A DNA stretch of 64,000 nt from Prinia subflava (Eukaryota > Chordata > Aves > Passeriformes > Cisticolidae). A model generated the notes under the pieces. It saw nothing but the letters and a program-made list of their open reading frames with translations, had not been told where the DNA came from and did no database searches. The DNA lies in the NCBI RefSeq assembly GCF_021018805.1, contig NC_086254.1, positions 23,549,300-23,613,299 on the forward strand, given 5' to 3'. Both the position numbers and the translations under genes were made by a program. This document shows positions 36,401 to 47,700 of the stretch, piece after piece; position 1 is the stretch's first letter; each line of letters opens with the position of its first letter.

Positions 36401-36756
36401 TAAAGAGTCTGGTACTTAACACCGGAGATCAGAAATGCTATGAGATATGGGAAATAAAAAGTGTATCAGAGGACTTTAATGGGGACATCAAGGTTAATAT
36501 CTGTCTACGCTCTTTCTGGAGAAACTGCAAGCGAGACAATTTATTGGATGGGGCCCGAGTTTTATGTTTAATTACCAAACCGTGGTTTCCTGAGCAGCAC
36601 AGCTCTCCATCACTGCCACCCCGGCAGGAGCGGCCAGAATCCCATGGGCTGGGACCCCAACCCGAGGGGACAGAGCCCAGCAGGGTCACAGAGGGCTGAT
36701 ACCACAGACCCCAGCAGAAACGCTTCACACCGGGCTGGGGCTCATGGAAACCACTG
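33493..36756. other. AT-rich unique non-coding sequence, no gene seen
   Basis: 33640-34020 and 34260-34780 are AT-rich, complex and free of tandem repeats, with many TAAT words. A T10 run lies near 34605. Open frames are 98 codons or fewer. Nothing recognisable as a gene, RNA or mobile element occurs before the LTR at 36763. Confidence 0.65.
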
Positions 36757-36762
36757 GAAATC

Positions 36763-37163
36763 TGTTAGGAAAACATAGAACCACACAAAGGTGATCATAT
36801 GTGGTTCTTTATTTGAGCACAAGGGGCATGGAATGCCCAAATGTTGTGCCCAAGAATGCAGAGTCGATTTGTGATTTTTTATAGTTTCAAATTATAGATA
36901 TGTTAACTAACCTCTACCCCTAGATATTGGTTATCCTATTTCTTAGTTACTATCAAATCATACCTACGCTTTACCCTGAGTTTTACTTGATTTGGTTAAA
37001 ACAAAGCTTCTCAATTATCTCCTGGGCTGGAGGCACACTTGACTCAATTAAAACAATAGGATGAGGCTGGTTGCAGAAGCTGACATTTGTTCCAAGGCCA
37101 GGCTGAGTCAAGTTCAATCCTTGTGTCTTCTACCTTCCCCCCCACCTGTAGTTACCTTATACA
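36763..37163 (-). mobile_element. Complete solo LTR of an ERVK-like endogenous retrovirus
   Basis: A 401-bp LTR in minus orientation. On the minus strand it starts TGTATAAGG and ends CCTAACA, the TG...CA ends usual for retroviral LTRs. It has a TATA box (TATAAAAAATC, about 36882-36872) and a polyadenylation signal AATAAA (36813-36808) about 65 bp further. Flanking hexamers gaaatc (36757-36762) and gaaatt (37164-37169) match at 5 of 6 bases, as expected for the 6-bp target duplication of class II (ERVK) elements. A perfect 9-bp hairpin (36777-36808) abuts the AATAAA. There is no internal viral sequence on either side, so this is a recombined solo LTR. Family naming is inferred from duplication size and ends. 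Confidence 0.8.
36777..36808 (-). promoter_or_regulatory. LTR polyadenylation-region hairpin
   Basis: AGAACCACA at 36777-36785 and TGTGGTTCT at 36800-36808 are exact 9-bp inverted arms with a 14-nt loop, directly 3' of the LTR AATAAA on the minus strand. Some retroviruses have a structured polyadenylation region; a role here is inferred from position only. The arms also contain AACCACA, the RUNX-type core. Confidence 0.5.
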
Positions 37164-37325
37164 GAAATTATTATTTTTAACTCTCCACTATCATACCCAC
37201 CCTGCCCTGAAACAGCGACGCTGGAGCTATCGTGACATCAAACCTCACAGGAGATGGGATAGGGAGGGGTTGTTGCCTGGCACGGGTTCCTCCAGCACTT
37301 CCTTCACCAGAATTTCCAGGCAGAA

Positions 37326-37560
37326 GCGCCGCGGTGCCGTCCCGGTGCCATTGGCAGCCATCCCTGCCATCGACACCGCTGCTGCCGTGCCAGCCCGCAG
37401 AGCTGCAGCCACGGCCTCCCGAATTTGTCACTGTCACTTCCCCAGCGCTCGGCATTGTTCAGGAAATGAGAGCGCTCAGGAAATGTATGTGTAAAGCAAA
37501 ACTGCCTGCGCCCGGCTCCGCCACGGCAGCGGGGCTGGGAGGCTGCTCCGCGCCCAAACT
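37326..37560. other. Small isolated CpG-rich patch
   Basis: About 235 bp, visibly GC-rich, with 21 CpG dinucleotides by hand count (7, 4, 3 and 7 in successive 60-bp rows), far denser than the CpG-poor surroundings. It starts about 160 bp beyond the solo LTR. No coding exon or clear core promoter is seen; open frames of 92-144 codons on both strands are explained by the high GC. It could be an orphan CpG island, an enhancer or an unmethylated regulatory patch. Confidence 0.45.
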
Positions 37561-39979
37561 GAGGTTTTATGTGTCCTATTATGTGCCCCAGCAAGAGCCA
37601 TAAATAATTGTGACAAGGGTTTTTTATTTTTGCTTTTTTTTTGGTGGTACATGTGAAAGTCCTTGAGTGTGCCTCCTGCTCCGGCTCCCCCTCCCTCGCA
37701 GCACTACAGCTGCCAAGCTGCATGATGATAGATGGCACTCTGCAGCAAATGACAGCCCGATAGATTTTTTAGTTTGTGCTTTAGAGAGAATCAGATATGC
37801 TGTATAAAGCAATAAAAAAAGCATACTCACAAGGTGGGTTAAAAATAGCTGGCACAGCAGGAGATGAGTTTGCTGTTTATCAAAAAGTTAAAGCTTCACA
37901 TGCAAAGTCCAGGTGATGTGTTAATTCTTTTTAATCTTAGCCGGGAGCGATTTTTGTGGACAAACCTAGGAGGTGCAATTTTTTTACCATTCCATCCTTT
38001 AATATAGGACACACTAAAAGCCTGGTTATAAACTTCCCTGAGCTAGGACAGCATCCAAACTCCAGGGGGAATACACTTGATCCTTAAAATGAGATGAAGA
38101 AAGTCCCAAGTCTGTACAAGGTTCTGAATCAAACAAGGGATGTTTGAAAAGTTGGCTTTCAAATCAGATCTTGAAACATGAGCCCAGACTCCCTGAAAAC
38201 TTTCAGTCCTCAAGCCCCCGAAGTCAGCAAGGGTCTTTACCATGAAATTTGATCAAGATTATTTGAGAACCAATACAGAAAATTATTTTCATCTTTGAGA
38301 GATTGTGTCTGACAAAAAAAATACATATTTAGGTTTTCCGGATGTCTGATGTTCTCTCCTATGCTAAAACGCAGTCATTTGGGGGTGATAAAGCAGCTGG
38401 CAACAGTGAAAGGGGAATTCAGGTGTGCCAGAGCACTCCATGTCTGTGGAATGTGCATTTCAAAGAAACAGGGAGCACAGACAGAAAAGCTACAGAAGGA
38501 AAAGGGTGAGGAAAGGGTGAGCAAACGCCTCTGCTCCATTCACTGGTCAACCCTGACAATTACAGATTCATAAGGCAGTAGCTTTTCCTCATGCTTCATA
38601 TTTTTCAGTAATTGCCAATGACGTTGTGAAGAACAGGATGTTCCCCTGAAGTGTACACCGAGCACAGCTGAGATGTGCAAGCTTGGAAGTTGTCCTGTCC
38701 TTTCCGCTGGATGTTAACTTGACTTGTTTTCCTCTGCGCTTTCTATTGATCTGGATCCCGTGTAACAAATGGCCTGGCTTCCCAGCCACCTTGGAAATGT
38801 CATGCAGGAGTCAACAAAAATACTTGGTGTATGTTTTATAAAGAATTACAGCTGGCTCTGAATTACTCTGGCTTTCATCTCGGCGAGCCCAGCCTGGTTC
38901 TCCGGGCGTCGATGGATGAGCAGGAGGACCAGGAAATGATTCAGTGAGCCAGTGAGTTTCCCAGTTCATGGACATGACAGCCTCAGACGTACTTATTCAC
39001 CCTGCCTCTGTCTCACACGGTGCACTTGAAGCTGCTCTGTAATTTAGGAGCACTCAGTATATCAGATCTCAACTCCTTTTCCCCCCTGATTTCTGATGAA
39101 TCATGTTGGGAAAGCTGCGGTTCTAACGCTGGAGGATGTGACATAATGCAAAACAGCACAAGAAGTATATTAAAAAAATATGTCTGTCAGGCTTTATATG
39201 GCTGGAAGGGGATAATTTGAATTATATGCCCATAATTCAAATTTGGGGATAATTCAACACCCAAACAGATACATTTCTAGCTGTACCCAGCCATCTGATA
39301 TAATACTGGCTATTGTTTATTACTGACTTGTATGTTGTTACAGCCTCACCTCCCTCTGCTACGCTTAGGGGACAGTTTACATTTCCATAATAAAATCCAT
39401 TTTCTGTAGGTTTATAACTCAGTTTACATTTCACTAGGCCTGGCATATGAATTTCACTTCGATTCCTTTTGGTTTAACTAAAATTTCAAAACTGCTTATT
39501 TTTTTTTTTTAAATAAAAATTAATCAGTGCTATGGAGAAGTACGTAATGCCATTTCCCAGCCCAAGGAGCTTGAGTAACTCCCAGCCATTCACTCGAAAA
39601 ATGACCTATTAAAGCCCTTTTTTTACAAGAACCCGATGGATTTAGGGCCAAATGGAACTACTTAAACAAGCAGATGTTGCAGCGCTGCTATTTTTAGAGA
39701 TAAGGGAGCACAGGAATAAAGCACAGTGCTCGAGAGGAGACAGGGATGGGTGACAGCAACAAGTCACAGCCACCCTGGCACCAAACCCTGGCACCCTGTG
39801 CCCACCCTGGGAACCCCTGAGGGGTCTGGGGGGCTGAATTTACCACAGGAGCTGTGCCAGGAGGGGCTGAGGTGGGATTTCAGGGAAAGGCTCTTCCCCC
39901 CAGGGTGCTGGGCACTGCTGCAAACCTGCAAGAGCTCCTGGACAGTCTGGACAGCGCTGCCAGGGATGCACAGGGCGGG
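37561..39979. other. AT-rich unique non-coding sequence, no gene seen
   Basis: 37570-38030 and 38800-39220 are complex, AT-rich and repeat-free and could hold ancient conserved elements (for example 37850-38000). A T11 run lies near 39500. Open frames are short, 74 codons or less until 39726. The strong inverted repeat at 39214-39243 is listed separately. Confidence 0.6.
39214..39243. repeat. Perfect 12-bp inverted repeat with a 6-nt loop
   Basis: AATTTGAATTAT at 39214-39225 and ATAATTCAAATT at 39232-39243 are exact inverted repeats around atgccc. The structure could form a short hairpin or cruciform. Half of it is echoed downstream (ggataattcaac at 39247-39258). No element family or RNA is recognised. 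Confidence 0.75.
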
Positions 39980-40757
39980 ATTTTGGGGTGTCTGGATGGG
40001 GGTTTGTGGGTTTGGATGTGAGTTTGGATGGGGGTTTGTGAGTTTGGATGGGGGTTTGTGAGTTTGGATGGGGGTTTGTGGGTTTGGATGGGGGTTTGTG
40101 AGTTTGGGTGTGGGTTTGTGGGTTTGGATGGGGGTTTGTGGGTTTGGATGGGGGTTTGTGGGTTTGGGTGTGGGTTTGTGGGTTTGGGTGTGGATTTGTG
40201 GGTTTGGGTGCAGGTTTGTGAGTTTGGATGGGGATTTGTGGGTTTGGATGTGAGTTTGGGTGCAGGTTTGTGGGTTTGGGTGTGGGTTTGGATGGGGGTT
40301 TGTGAGTTTGGATGGGGGTTTGTGAGTTTGGGTGCAGGTTTGTGGGTTTGGATGGGGATTTGTGGGTTTGGATGGGGATTTGTGGGTTTGGATGGGGGTT
40401 TGTGAGTTTGGATGGGGGTTTGTGGGTTTGGATGTGGGTTTGGATGGGGGTTTGTGGGTTTGGATGTGGGTTTGGGTGGTGGTTTGTGGGTTTGGATGTG
40501 GGTTTGGGTGTGGGTTTGTGAGTTTGGATGGGGGTTTGTGGGTTTGGATGTGGGTTTGGGTGCAGGTTTGTGAGTTTGGATGGGGGTTTGTGTGTTTGGG
40601 TGCAGGTTTGTGGGTTTGGATGTGGGTTTGGATGGGGATTTGTGAGTTTGGATGGGGGTTTGTGGGTTTGGATGTGGGTTTGGGTGTCGGTTTGTGAATT
40701 TGGATGGGGGTTTGTGGGTTTGGGTGCAGGTTTGTGAGTCTGGGTGTGGGTTTGGAA
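39980..40757. repeat. G-rich minisatellite, about 20-bp unit, roughly 38 units
   Basis: Built from gtttgtgggtttggatgggg and variants (gagtttggatg, gggtttgggtgcag, gggtttggatgtg), with occasional 12-14-bp shortened units. The plus strand is almost free of C. GGG to GGGGG runs separated by 5-7 nt satisfy the usual G-quadruplex rule many times over. Open frames on both strands (337 codons minus, His/Pro/Thr/Lys-rich) are artefacts of a stop-poor repeat. Confidence 0.95.
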
Positions 40758-42080
40758 GACGTGAAGCTGGTGCAGCTCGTTAGATTCCCGCAGGGTTGGT
40801 GATCTCAGCCCTCCCGAGCAGAGCTCCTCTCGAACAGCCAGCCCAGCTTTCATACAGGTTGATCCATGTGTCTCTAATCATCAGGGCCAAGCTGGGGCTG
40901 CACCTCATAAACATTGTCTTTCTTGGAAGAAAATGTTTGCTTTCAGGTCAAACTGAATCACTGGGCAGGCAGGAGGAGGCAGGGGGAGTTTATTATGCAT
41001 GTCTGGTCTGTCCAAGAAAAGACAGGATTAACAGCTAATTTCCTGCCATTAGACTTCAGCCCCAAAGAAAGCTTTTTCAAAGAACTCACTTGCATCTCAA
41101 AGTGACTTAACATCTGCGAGGAACAAAGATGAGAATCTCACCAGGACACAGCTTGAATCCCAACTCCTCCTTTATAACTCTTTCTGCTATGGAACTGTGG
41201 AGTTGCTGTAAATCTTTACAAGGAGCAAACCCAGCAAACTCTGCCTCTACCTGGGGCCAGGGCCCCGTGCCAGGAGCAGAATCCTGACTCTCTGCTCCCT
41301 GCAGGGTTGCAGGGATGGGCTCCTCTGTCTCAGGCTGTGAAACTTGGACCTGGAGGATGCTCTGGTTCCACCAACCCACCTGAGCCAGCTCTGCTGTGAT
41401 CACACTTGCAAAGGCTGTAGAATTCAATTTAAAATCAGCTGAAGGTCTCACACTGCCCAACCTGCTCACTAAAACCTCCTGGTTTCCCCTTCTGGAGCCC
41501 TGAGAGCCCACTGCAGACACCTGCCTGTCACCTGCCCGTGCTTGTGATCCAAGTTTGCATCTCCTGCTCCTGGAGAGGAGGGTGAAACTGTTGGAAAAGC
41601 CATCCTCGAGCACCTCAGTCCCTTGTTTGCTCTCTGCAAAAGACTATTCTGAGCCCTTGAAAAGATGGAAGAGAAGCAGGCCTGTAACATTTTCTACTCT
41701 CACCTCAGCATCTTCCTTTTTGCTTTTCATTCCCAGAGAAAAAGAAAAAAGGAGAGAGAAGGAAACACCAGCCTGGATATAAAATCACCTGTACCTTTCT
41801 GAGAGCCTGGGCAAGACTCTGCAGTGCTGTGCTGGCACAGAGCATCCCCAGCAGCACAGGAGGAGCCTGGGCAGAGCACGGGCAGAAAACACCTGCAAAC
41901 CACCCGAGTGCCAGAGCCTCCCCTGAACTCCAGAGCCACAAACCCACAGATGAGCAGAAAACTCGAGTACAGCAGTGAACAAAGAGTCCCTGCTGCCTGC
42001 AGGGGCACGGAGCAGTCGAACCACCTCTGCAGGTTCTGTCAGTGAAGGGAGCAGGGGAGGGAGGAGTTACTGTGGCAGAA
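40758..42080. other. Unique non-coding sequence, no gene seen
   Basis: A minus-strand open frame at 41107-41613 (168 codons) is among the longest outside tandem repeats. It contains no domain I recognise, lacks an obvious homologous neighbour and sits in GC-moderate DNA, so it is left as non-coding. Other frames of up to 93 codons overlap on both strands at 41700-42045. Confidence 0.55.
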
Positions 42081-42507
42081 ACACTGCAAAACTCACTGGG
42101 ACCAGTGCCCTGCTGGTGTAAAACTCACTGGGACCAGTGCCCTGCTGGTGTAAAACTCACTGGGACCAGTGCCCTGCTGGTGTAAAACTCCCTGGGACCA
42201 GTGCCCTGCTGGTGTAAAACTCACTGGGACCAGTGCCCTGCTGGTGTAAAACTCCCTGGGACCAGTGCCCTACTGGTGCAAAACTCACTGGGACCAGTGC
42301 CCTGCTGGTGTAAAACTCCCTGGGACCAGTGCCCTGCTGGTGTAAAACTCCCTGGGACCAGTGCCCTGCTGGTGTAAAACTCCCTGGGACCAGTGCCCTG
42401 CTGGTGTAAAACTCACTGGGACCAGTGCCCTGCTGGTGTAAAACTCACTAGGACCAGTGCCCTACTGGTGCAAAACTCACTGGGACCAGTGCCCTGCTGG
42501 TGGAACT
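42081..42507. repeat. 32-bp minisatellite, 13 copies
   Basis: Thirteen near-identical units of actc(a/c)ctgggaccagtgcc followed by ctgctggtgtaaa at a regular 32-bp spacing (first ccagtgccct near 42101, last near 42485). Variation is confined to a few sites (cactg/ccctg, ctgctggtgt/ctactggtgc). Two copies share the ctactggtgc variant, suggesting internal duplication. Each unit has short ACCAG...CTGGT inverted arms, and its reverse complement reads CCAGCAGGGCACTGG, which matches the first nine bases of a strong CTCF site and then diverges. Confidence 0.95.
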
Positions 42508-44499
42508 CCACTGAAGTCAGAGGAACGATGACATGAGGGAATGTAGTCTGTTAAATCAGACTAATAGGGATTATTAGTGCAGAGTTCTGGAGGGTGCAGG
42601 GGTCCTGGCCAGCCCTGAGGGGGCTCTGCTGGCCATTCCCACCGGGGCTCTGGGACTGGGGCCATCCCACAGCCCAAACTGGGCCCTGCTGGGAGCTCCT
42701 CTCTCAGCACCTCGTGGTCAGGGGAGCTCTGCCAGTCCCACGTGAGCCCCACGTTTTGTCTCGGGCTTCAGTATGATAAATGAGTTTAATTCATCCTTTG
42801 TGTAAGGAGGGACAACTCCTAGAAATTGCACTGGAGTTGAATGCCTTGGATTAATCCCTAAATTCATTCCTCTAAACAAAAACCTGCCTTGAAATCACTG
42901 CTCTTGTGGCTGTCGTGAGCAGGAGGAGTTTGAGACATATGTACTTTAAAAGTTCCCCACCTAATCACCAGCAGCATAAAAGATCTCTGCAAGAGCTCTG
43001 CAATACCAGGTCAGATCCTGATGGCAGCTCACCACTACCAATACCAAAAACTGAGGCTGTGTGGATTTCTTTTCCACAAATTACATTTGTTCAGAGCCAC
43101 GTAACAAAAGAAGCCGGGATCTAGATTAATTATCGTGATTATCCTCCAACTCAGAAGTCACTCAGTGCTCAGGAACAGATTTCTTTTTGAAGCCTTACAC
43201 AATCGCTGAAGGGAGCTCACAGCTTATGCACACAGGCCTCCAAATACACACAATAAATAAAACAAAGCCACATTAAAAAAAAGAAAAAAATCCCATTGCC
43301 AAAATTAGGGGGAAAAGCCACCCTGAGCAGTATGAGTTTAACTCTTCCCTGCACACCCAAAGTTGCTAGGGAACGAGGCAGCCTCGCCAAGTGCCACCAC
43401 AATTACATTTACAGAGACCTGACCTTTGCCTGCTCCTCCCTGTCTGAGCTCTTAGAGAGAGCCCTGTCAGTGCTGAGCTCCTCCAGGAAAAGGTGGGCTA
43501 AGGTGGGCTTCCCTCTTCCCTGAGCTTCCCCCTGGCTTTGGAAGGATGAAATTTGTTCAGCACTTCAGGGCACAGCCTGATCCAGCAGTCCCGTCACCCT
43601 CCCTGAACAGAACTGCAAAATTCCAGGAAAAAATTTAAATCCAGGCTCGTCCTGCCAAGAGCACACGTGGCAGAACTTGCCAAGTGGAACCTGCGGGTTT
43701 GTACAAAGTTGCAGGGGCTGTGTGTGGATGTTCCCACAATTCCATGAAACGCCCCCAAAATCTGCATTAAAAACTTGTGCGTGTTTAATATCATCAGCTA
43801 AGGAATTCCGTGCCATTATCTGTGTATTTTAATAATTGCAACTTTCAATGGTAGTGACATAAAAACAATTACTTTTTGAAATTTCTCCCTGTGTATGCAT
43901 TTGAAGCTACACAGCCATTAAAAACAGTCTGTCGAATTAAAGGTTGTGCAATTAATTAAGTGCAAATCCTGTAAAACTGGACCAAGGAGAAAATTCATCA
44001 AATGGGTGAAATATGACCTATCTTGTCCAAAAGACAAATATGTTTAAACAAAATATGAAAATTGATGACAAAATTACTGGTAGCAAAATGCACACAGAGC
44101 AAATACGAGACAGCTGCACCGGGATCCGGCACGGGAGGTTCACCCTCATGGAATTTGTGATTCATTAGCTCCACTGCCTTGTAAAACTTTTCCCAATTCA
44201 TCTCCAAAGTACAGCCCTCGTACCTCTGATAGTAAAAATTCTCTATAAAAATCAGATGTGAGTGTTCAGCTGTGATTTACCGTCCCTTGCCACAGTCAGG
44301 AGGGATCTGCTCTCAGTGGGTGTGGGGTCCTGCAGCGAGGTTTGCTCTGCCCCAGGAATCTCTGCCTCTGCCAGCTGCTGCTTCCAGCCCCCACCCTGGC
44401 CTCGCTGGTGTCACCCGCGTGGGGACAGCCCCAGTGGCTCTGTCTCTGCCCTGTCCTGGCCACTGGAGTTCCCAAGGGAGGTTTGGGGTTGTAGCACAG
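42508..44499. other. Unique non-coding sequence, no gene seen
   Basis: 42780-43300 and 43800-44260 are AT-rich and complex. Open frames are 83 codons or fewer until 44262, where longer frames (156 and 217 codons) run through the CR1 remnant and are not genes. No RNA or repeat recognised. Confidence 0.6.
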
Positions 44500-44776
44500 T
44501 TGGGATGGGTCTCTTCTCCCAGGGACAGGGACAGGAGGAGAGGGAACGGCCTCAGGCTGGGCCAGGGGAGGCTCAGGGTGGAATTTCTCCCTGGAAAGGG
44601 GGCTCAGGAATGGGAACTGCCCAGGGGGGTTTGGAGTGCCCATCCCTGGAGGTGTCCCAGGAATTCTGCAGGTGGCACTCAGAGCCCTGGGCTGGGCACA
44701 GATTTGGGATGGGCACAGCTGGCACTCTGTGACCTTGGGGATTTTTCCTCCACTCAACAACTCTGGGACTCTGTGT
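44500..44776 (+). mobile_element. CR1 LINE 3' region, plus orientation, best preserved copy
   Basis: About 277 bp that follow the bird CR1 3' order step by step: gggtctcttctcccagggac, caggaggagagggaacggcc, tcaggctgggccaggggagg, aatttctccctggaaaggg, catccctggaggtgtccc, gtggcactcagagccctggg, a degraded ggttggactcgatgatcttgg block, atttttcctcca, and tail units ctctgggactctgtg. It covers the end of the second open reading frame region and the 3' end as I recall them; no domain is intact. Open frames crossing it carry stops or shifts relative to any reverse transcriptase. Confidence 0.85.
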
Positions 44777-47700
44777 CTGCTCAGGCCTCAAATATTTTGT
44801 GCCACGAAGGAACAGAGCTCCCTCAGCTGTGCCAGCCATCAGACTGGATTGTGTGGGCCTTGTGGAAGCCACATGGACTCCCCAGACCAAACCCTCACCA
44901 AAATGGTCACCACTTTCTATTTTAAAGGGTTTTACTGCCAAATAAACCCCAACCTGAAATTGAGGCTTTTTCTATTTTACCCACACAACCCACTGGCAGG
45001 GAGAGCTGTAATTCCTGCCTGACACAGCCTGGAGCTACATTTTCCATATCCCAATGAATGGTTCTGGAAACAAGGCATCAGTTGTGTCCCCAAAGTTTTG
45101 GGCACAATTCCCCCTACCCTTTTTGCTGATGGGCTGCAGTTGGGAACCAGTGGGATACTGGGGGGCAGCATTTCCCCAGCCACACTTAATTTACTGTTTA
45201 ATATTAATCAGGTCAGACAAAAATAAGATAGAGAGTGAAGTATGGTTGTCATGGTTGTCTAAGAGCATTAAGAGATGAAACTCAAGGAATCCATGGAATA
45301 TTTATGTGTCATAAAGCAGAAAACCTCACCAGGATGTGTGGGGAGAATGCAGTGGGGATGGGCTTTGCCATAGGGACAGGAACACCTCGAGGGTCCACAA
45401 ATGACATTTTTAATGAGGCAGAACTGTCTCCCCTCACCAAACCCAGAGTGCAGCAATTCCTCCTTCGCCTCCTTCTCCCTGGCAGGACCCAGCTGTGGAA
45501 CCAGGCACGGGCAGGGAGTCCTGGCAGGGAGCAGCAGCTCCAGCTCTCCTCTGGGACATCCCCCAGCACACCCAAAGGAGCAGAGTTTGCATTTCCAGAG
45601 CATTTCCAGAGCATTTCCAGGCCTCCTGATCCCTGGGGAACACGAGCTGGGTGTGCAGGGGGCTCCTGCCCACGCTGGAATTCGGGTCTGAGGCTGCACA
45701 AATCAAAATCCAGTTGAGAGGTGGATGCTGGAGAGGGGCTGAGCCAGCGCAGGAACCCAGCCTGTTATTTTCATATTAACATGTAATGGTGCCATTAAAG
45801 TTAAAACCACTGTTAAACTTGATTGAGTAAATTAGTTAATTAACCATAGCATCTAATGCATTCCTCCAAGGCGTACCTCAGCTCCTCCAGACAGAGCTGC
45901 AGTTGTGCATTATCCTGGCTGTGAGTTTGACTATGATTGCACTCCTGCAGTGGCTCTGTTTGTCAATGAGGGATGCAGGCTGTCTCTGAATGGGAGATGG
46001 TTAAAAGCTAGCAGGGAAAATGGATGTGTTTCCTATGTATCTATTTCCTTTCAAAAAGCTTCTCACACTTTATAAATTCTTCTTACTCCTTCTTAGCCCT
46101 TTGTTGGAAAAACTGACCTTAAAACAAGTTGAAGATGGAATGTTTCAGTCATCTCCAGTTAGGATTGAGGATGCAAAAAGTAGCAGAGTTTATAAAGAAC
46201 TCAAAAGGAAAGTTAATTAAGACAGGTTTTCCCAAATATGACTTTTGTATTTAATAATGCAAAATTTTCTTCAAACACCTTTTGGCAGGAAAATGGACAC
46301 AGGGCTGGGATCATGAATTTTGCATCTCCCTACCGAATTTACAGATAAGGTAAACTAAACCACAGATATTCTGATATAGAAGCACCACTTGATCAAGAAG
46401 CTGCCTCGTTTGGAAATGTGTGTTAGATTAAGAAATAAAATATATCTATTAAGGTAACAGGCTGCGAACTGAGCAAGTTTTCTTTTAACTCCTCTATTTT
46501 CAAAGCTGTTGGAGGAGTTATCCTGTTGTCCTAAGCATCCCTGTAATCCACTCCTGGAACATTTCCAGAAGAAATTTAATTTCAGCAGAAATTTTGAAGA
46601 CTTAATGCTTTTCTTTCATAGAATTTCTCCAAAACTTCCAATCAAAATACAATTTTCACCAAAAAAAACCCAAACAAATTGCTTGCTCACATTCCTGCTC
46701 CCATTTTTCCACATTTCCCAACCAGTCCAGCAGCATCACAGGGTGTGTTGCACATCCCAAGAACATTTTTTTGTCTCAGGCCCTCTAACTTGGACTCTCA
46801 GAACACTACACAAGTGACCAACCCACTTTTTATATTTTTTTAAAGCCCAGCACTTCAACTCAGATATTTTCCCCTGCCTTCACTGCCTTGGGAAATGCTT
46901 CATTTTAAAAACATGAGAACACAATTATGACAATTCCCTTATGAAAATACGGCCAATTTTCTGCTTTAACCAACGTAAAATTGATCTCTCCAGCTCTGCC
47001 TCACGTGGTCTCTTTGTGGACCTTCCTGCTTCTCCTCTTCTGCCACACCCAATGATGGAAATGCCCTAAACGAGCTCTGCTTTCTTTTTATTTTCATTTT
47101 TCCCCCAGAGATCACACCTTGGGCACGTCACTGCCTGCGCACGGGTGGCCTCAGTGCAGAGTGACAAAGTGACAGAGCTCAGCCTCTGTCCCACACACCC
47201 CCCAGAGGTCAGAGCAATCCGATTTCCACATTTTCTACCCCACAGCCTCCATTTCCAGGCACTGTCCAAACTCAGCATCCATGGATTCTGTATCCTACCA
47301 ATAGTGAAAATGCTATTTTTCCATTTTTTATTTTTTCATTGCCTGCTTGATACAAACACAGGATTTTGTGAAGGTCGGGGTATTGATTGGATTCCACCCC
47401 AGGGGCTGTTCCCATCCTGTGACAGATGCAGGGGCCTGGGGGAGGATGCACTCGTGGGAATGGGAAGGACACCGGGGTGGACACTGCTAAAACTGCAAAA
47501 TTATTGAGTGATTTCTCCTTTCTCCCCTCTCGAGCACAAAAACCAAGAACATTTTTGAAGAAAGAGAGCACAGAAAGCACCTGAGGGTGTGGGGTCTCAC
47601 CATGGGACACTCATGGAATCCTTAATTAATGAAGAAGTGAAAATACTCAAACATTTTCTGTGCCATGGGCTCTGCAGGGAAATGTCAAAGTTCTGACCTG

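Noticed and set aside
39980..40757. Interstitial telomere-like repeat, because of GGGTTTG words
   Set aside because: The unit is about 20 bp and never reads TTAGGG; it is a G-rich minisatellite.
41107..41613. Minus-strand 168-codon frame in non-repetitive DNA
   Set aside because: No signal peptide, motif or domain recognised; kept as non-coding for lack of support, though transcript data could change this.
44272..44925. Plus-strand 217-codon frame
   Set aside because: It runs through the CR1 remnant in a register that does not give reverse transcriptase sequence.
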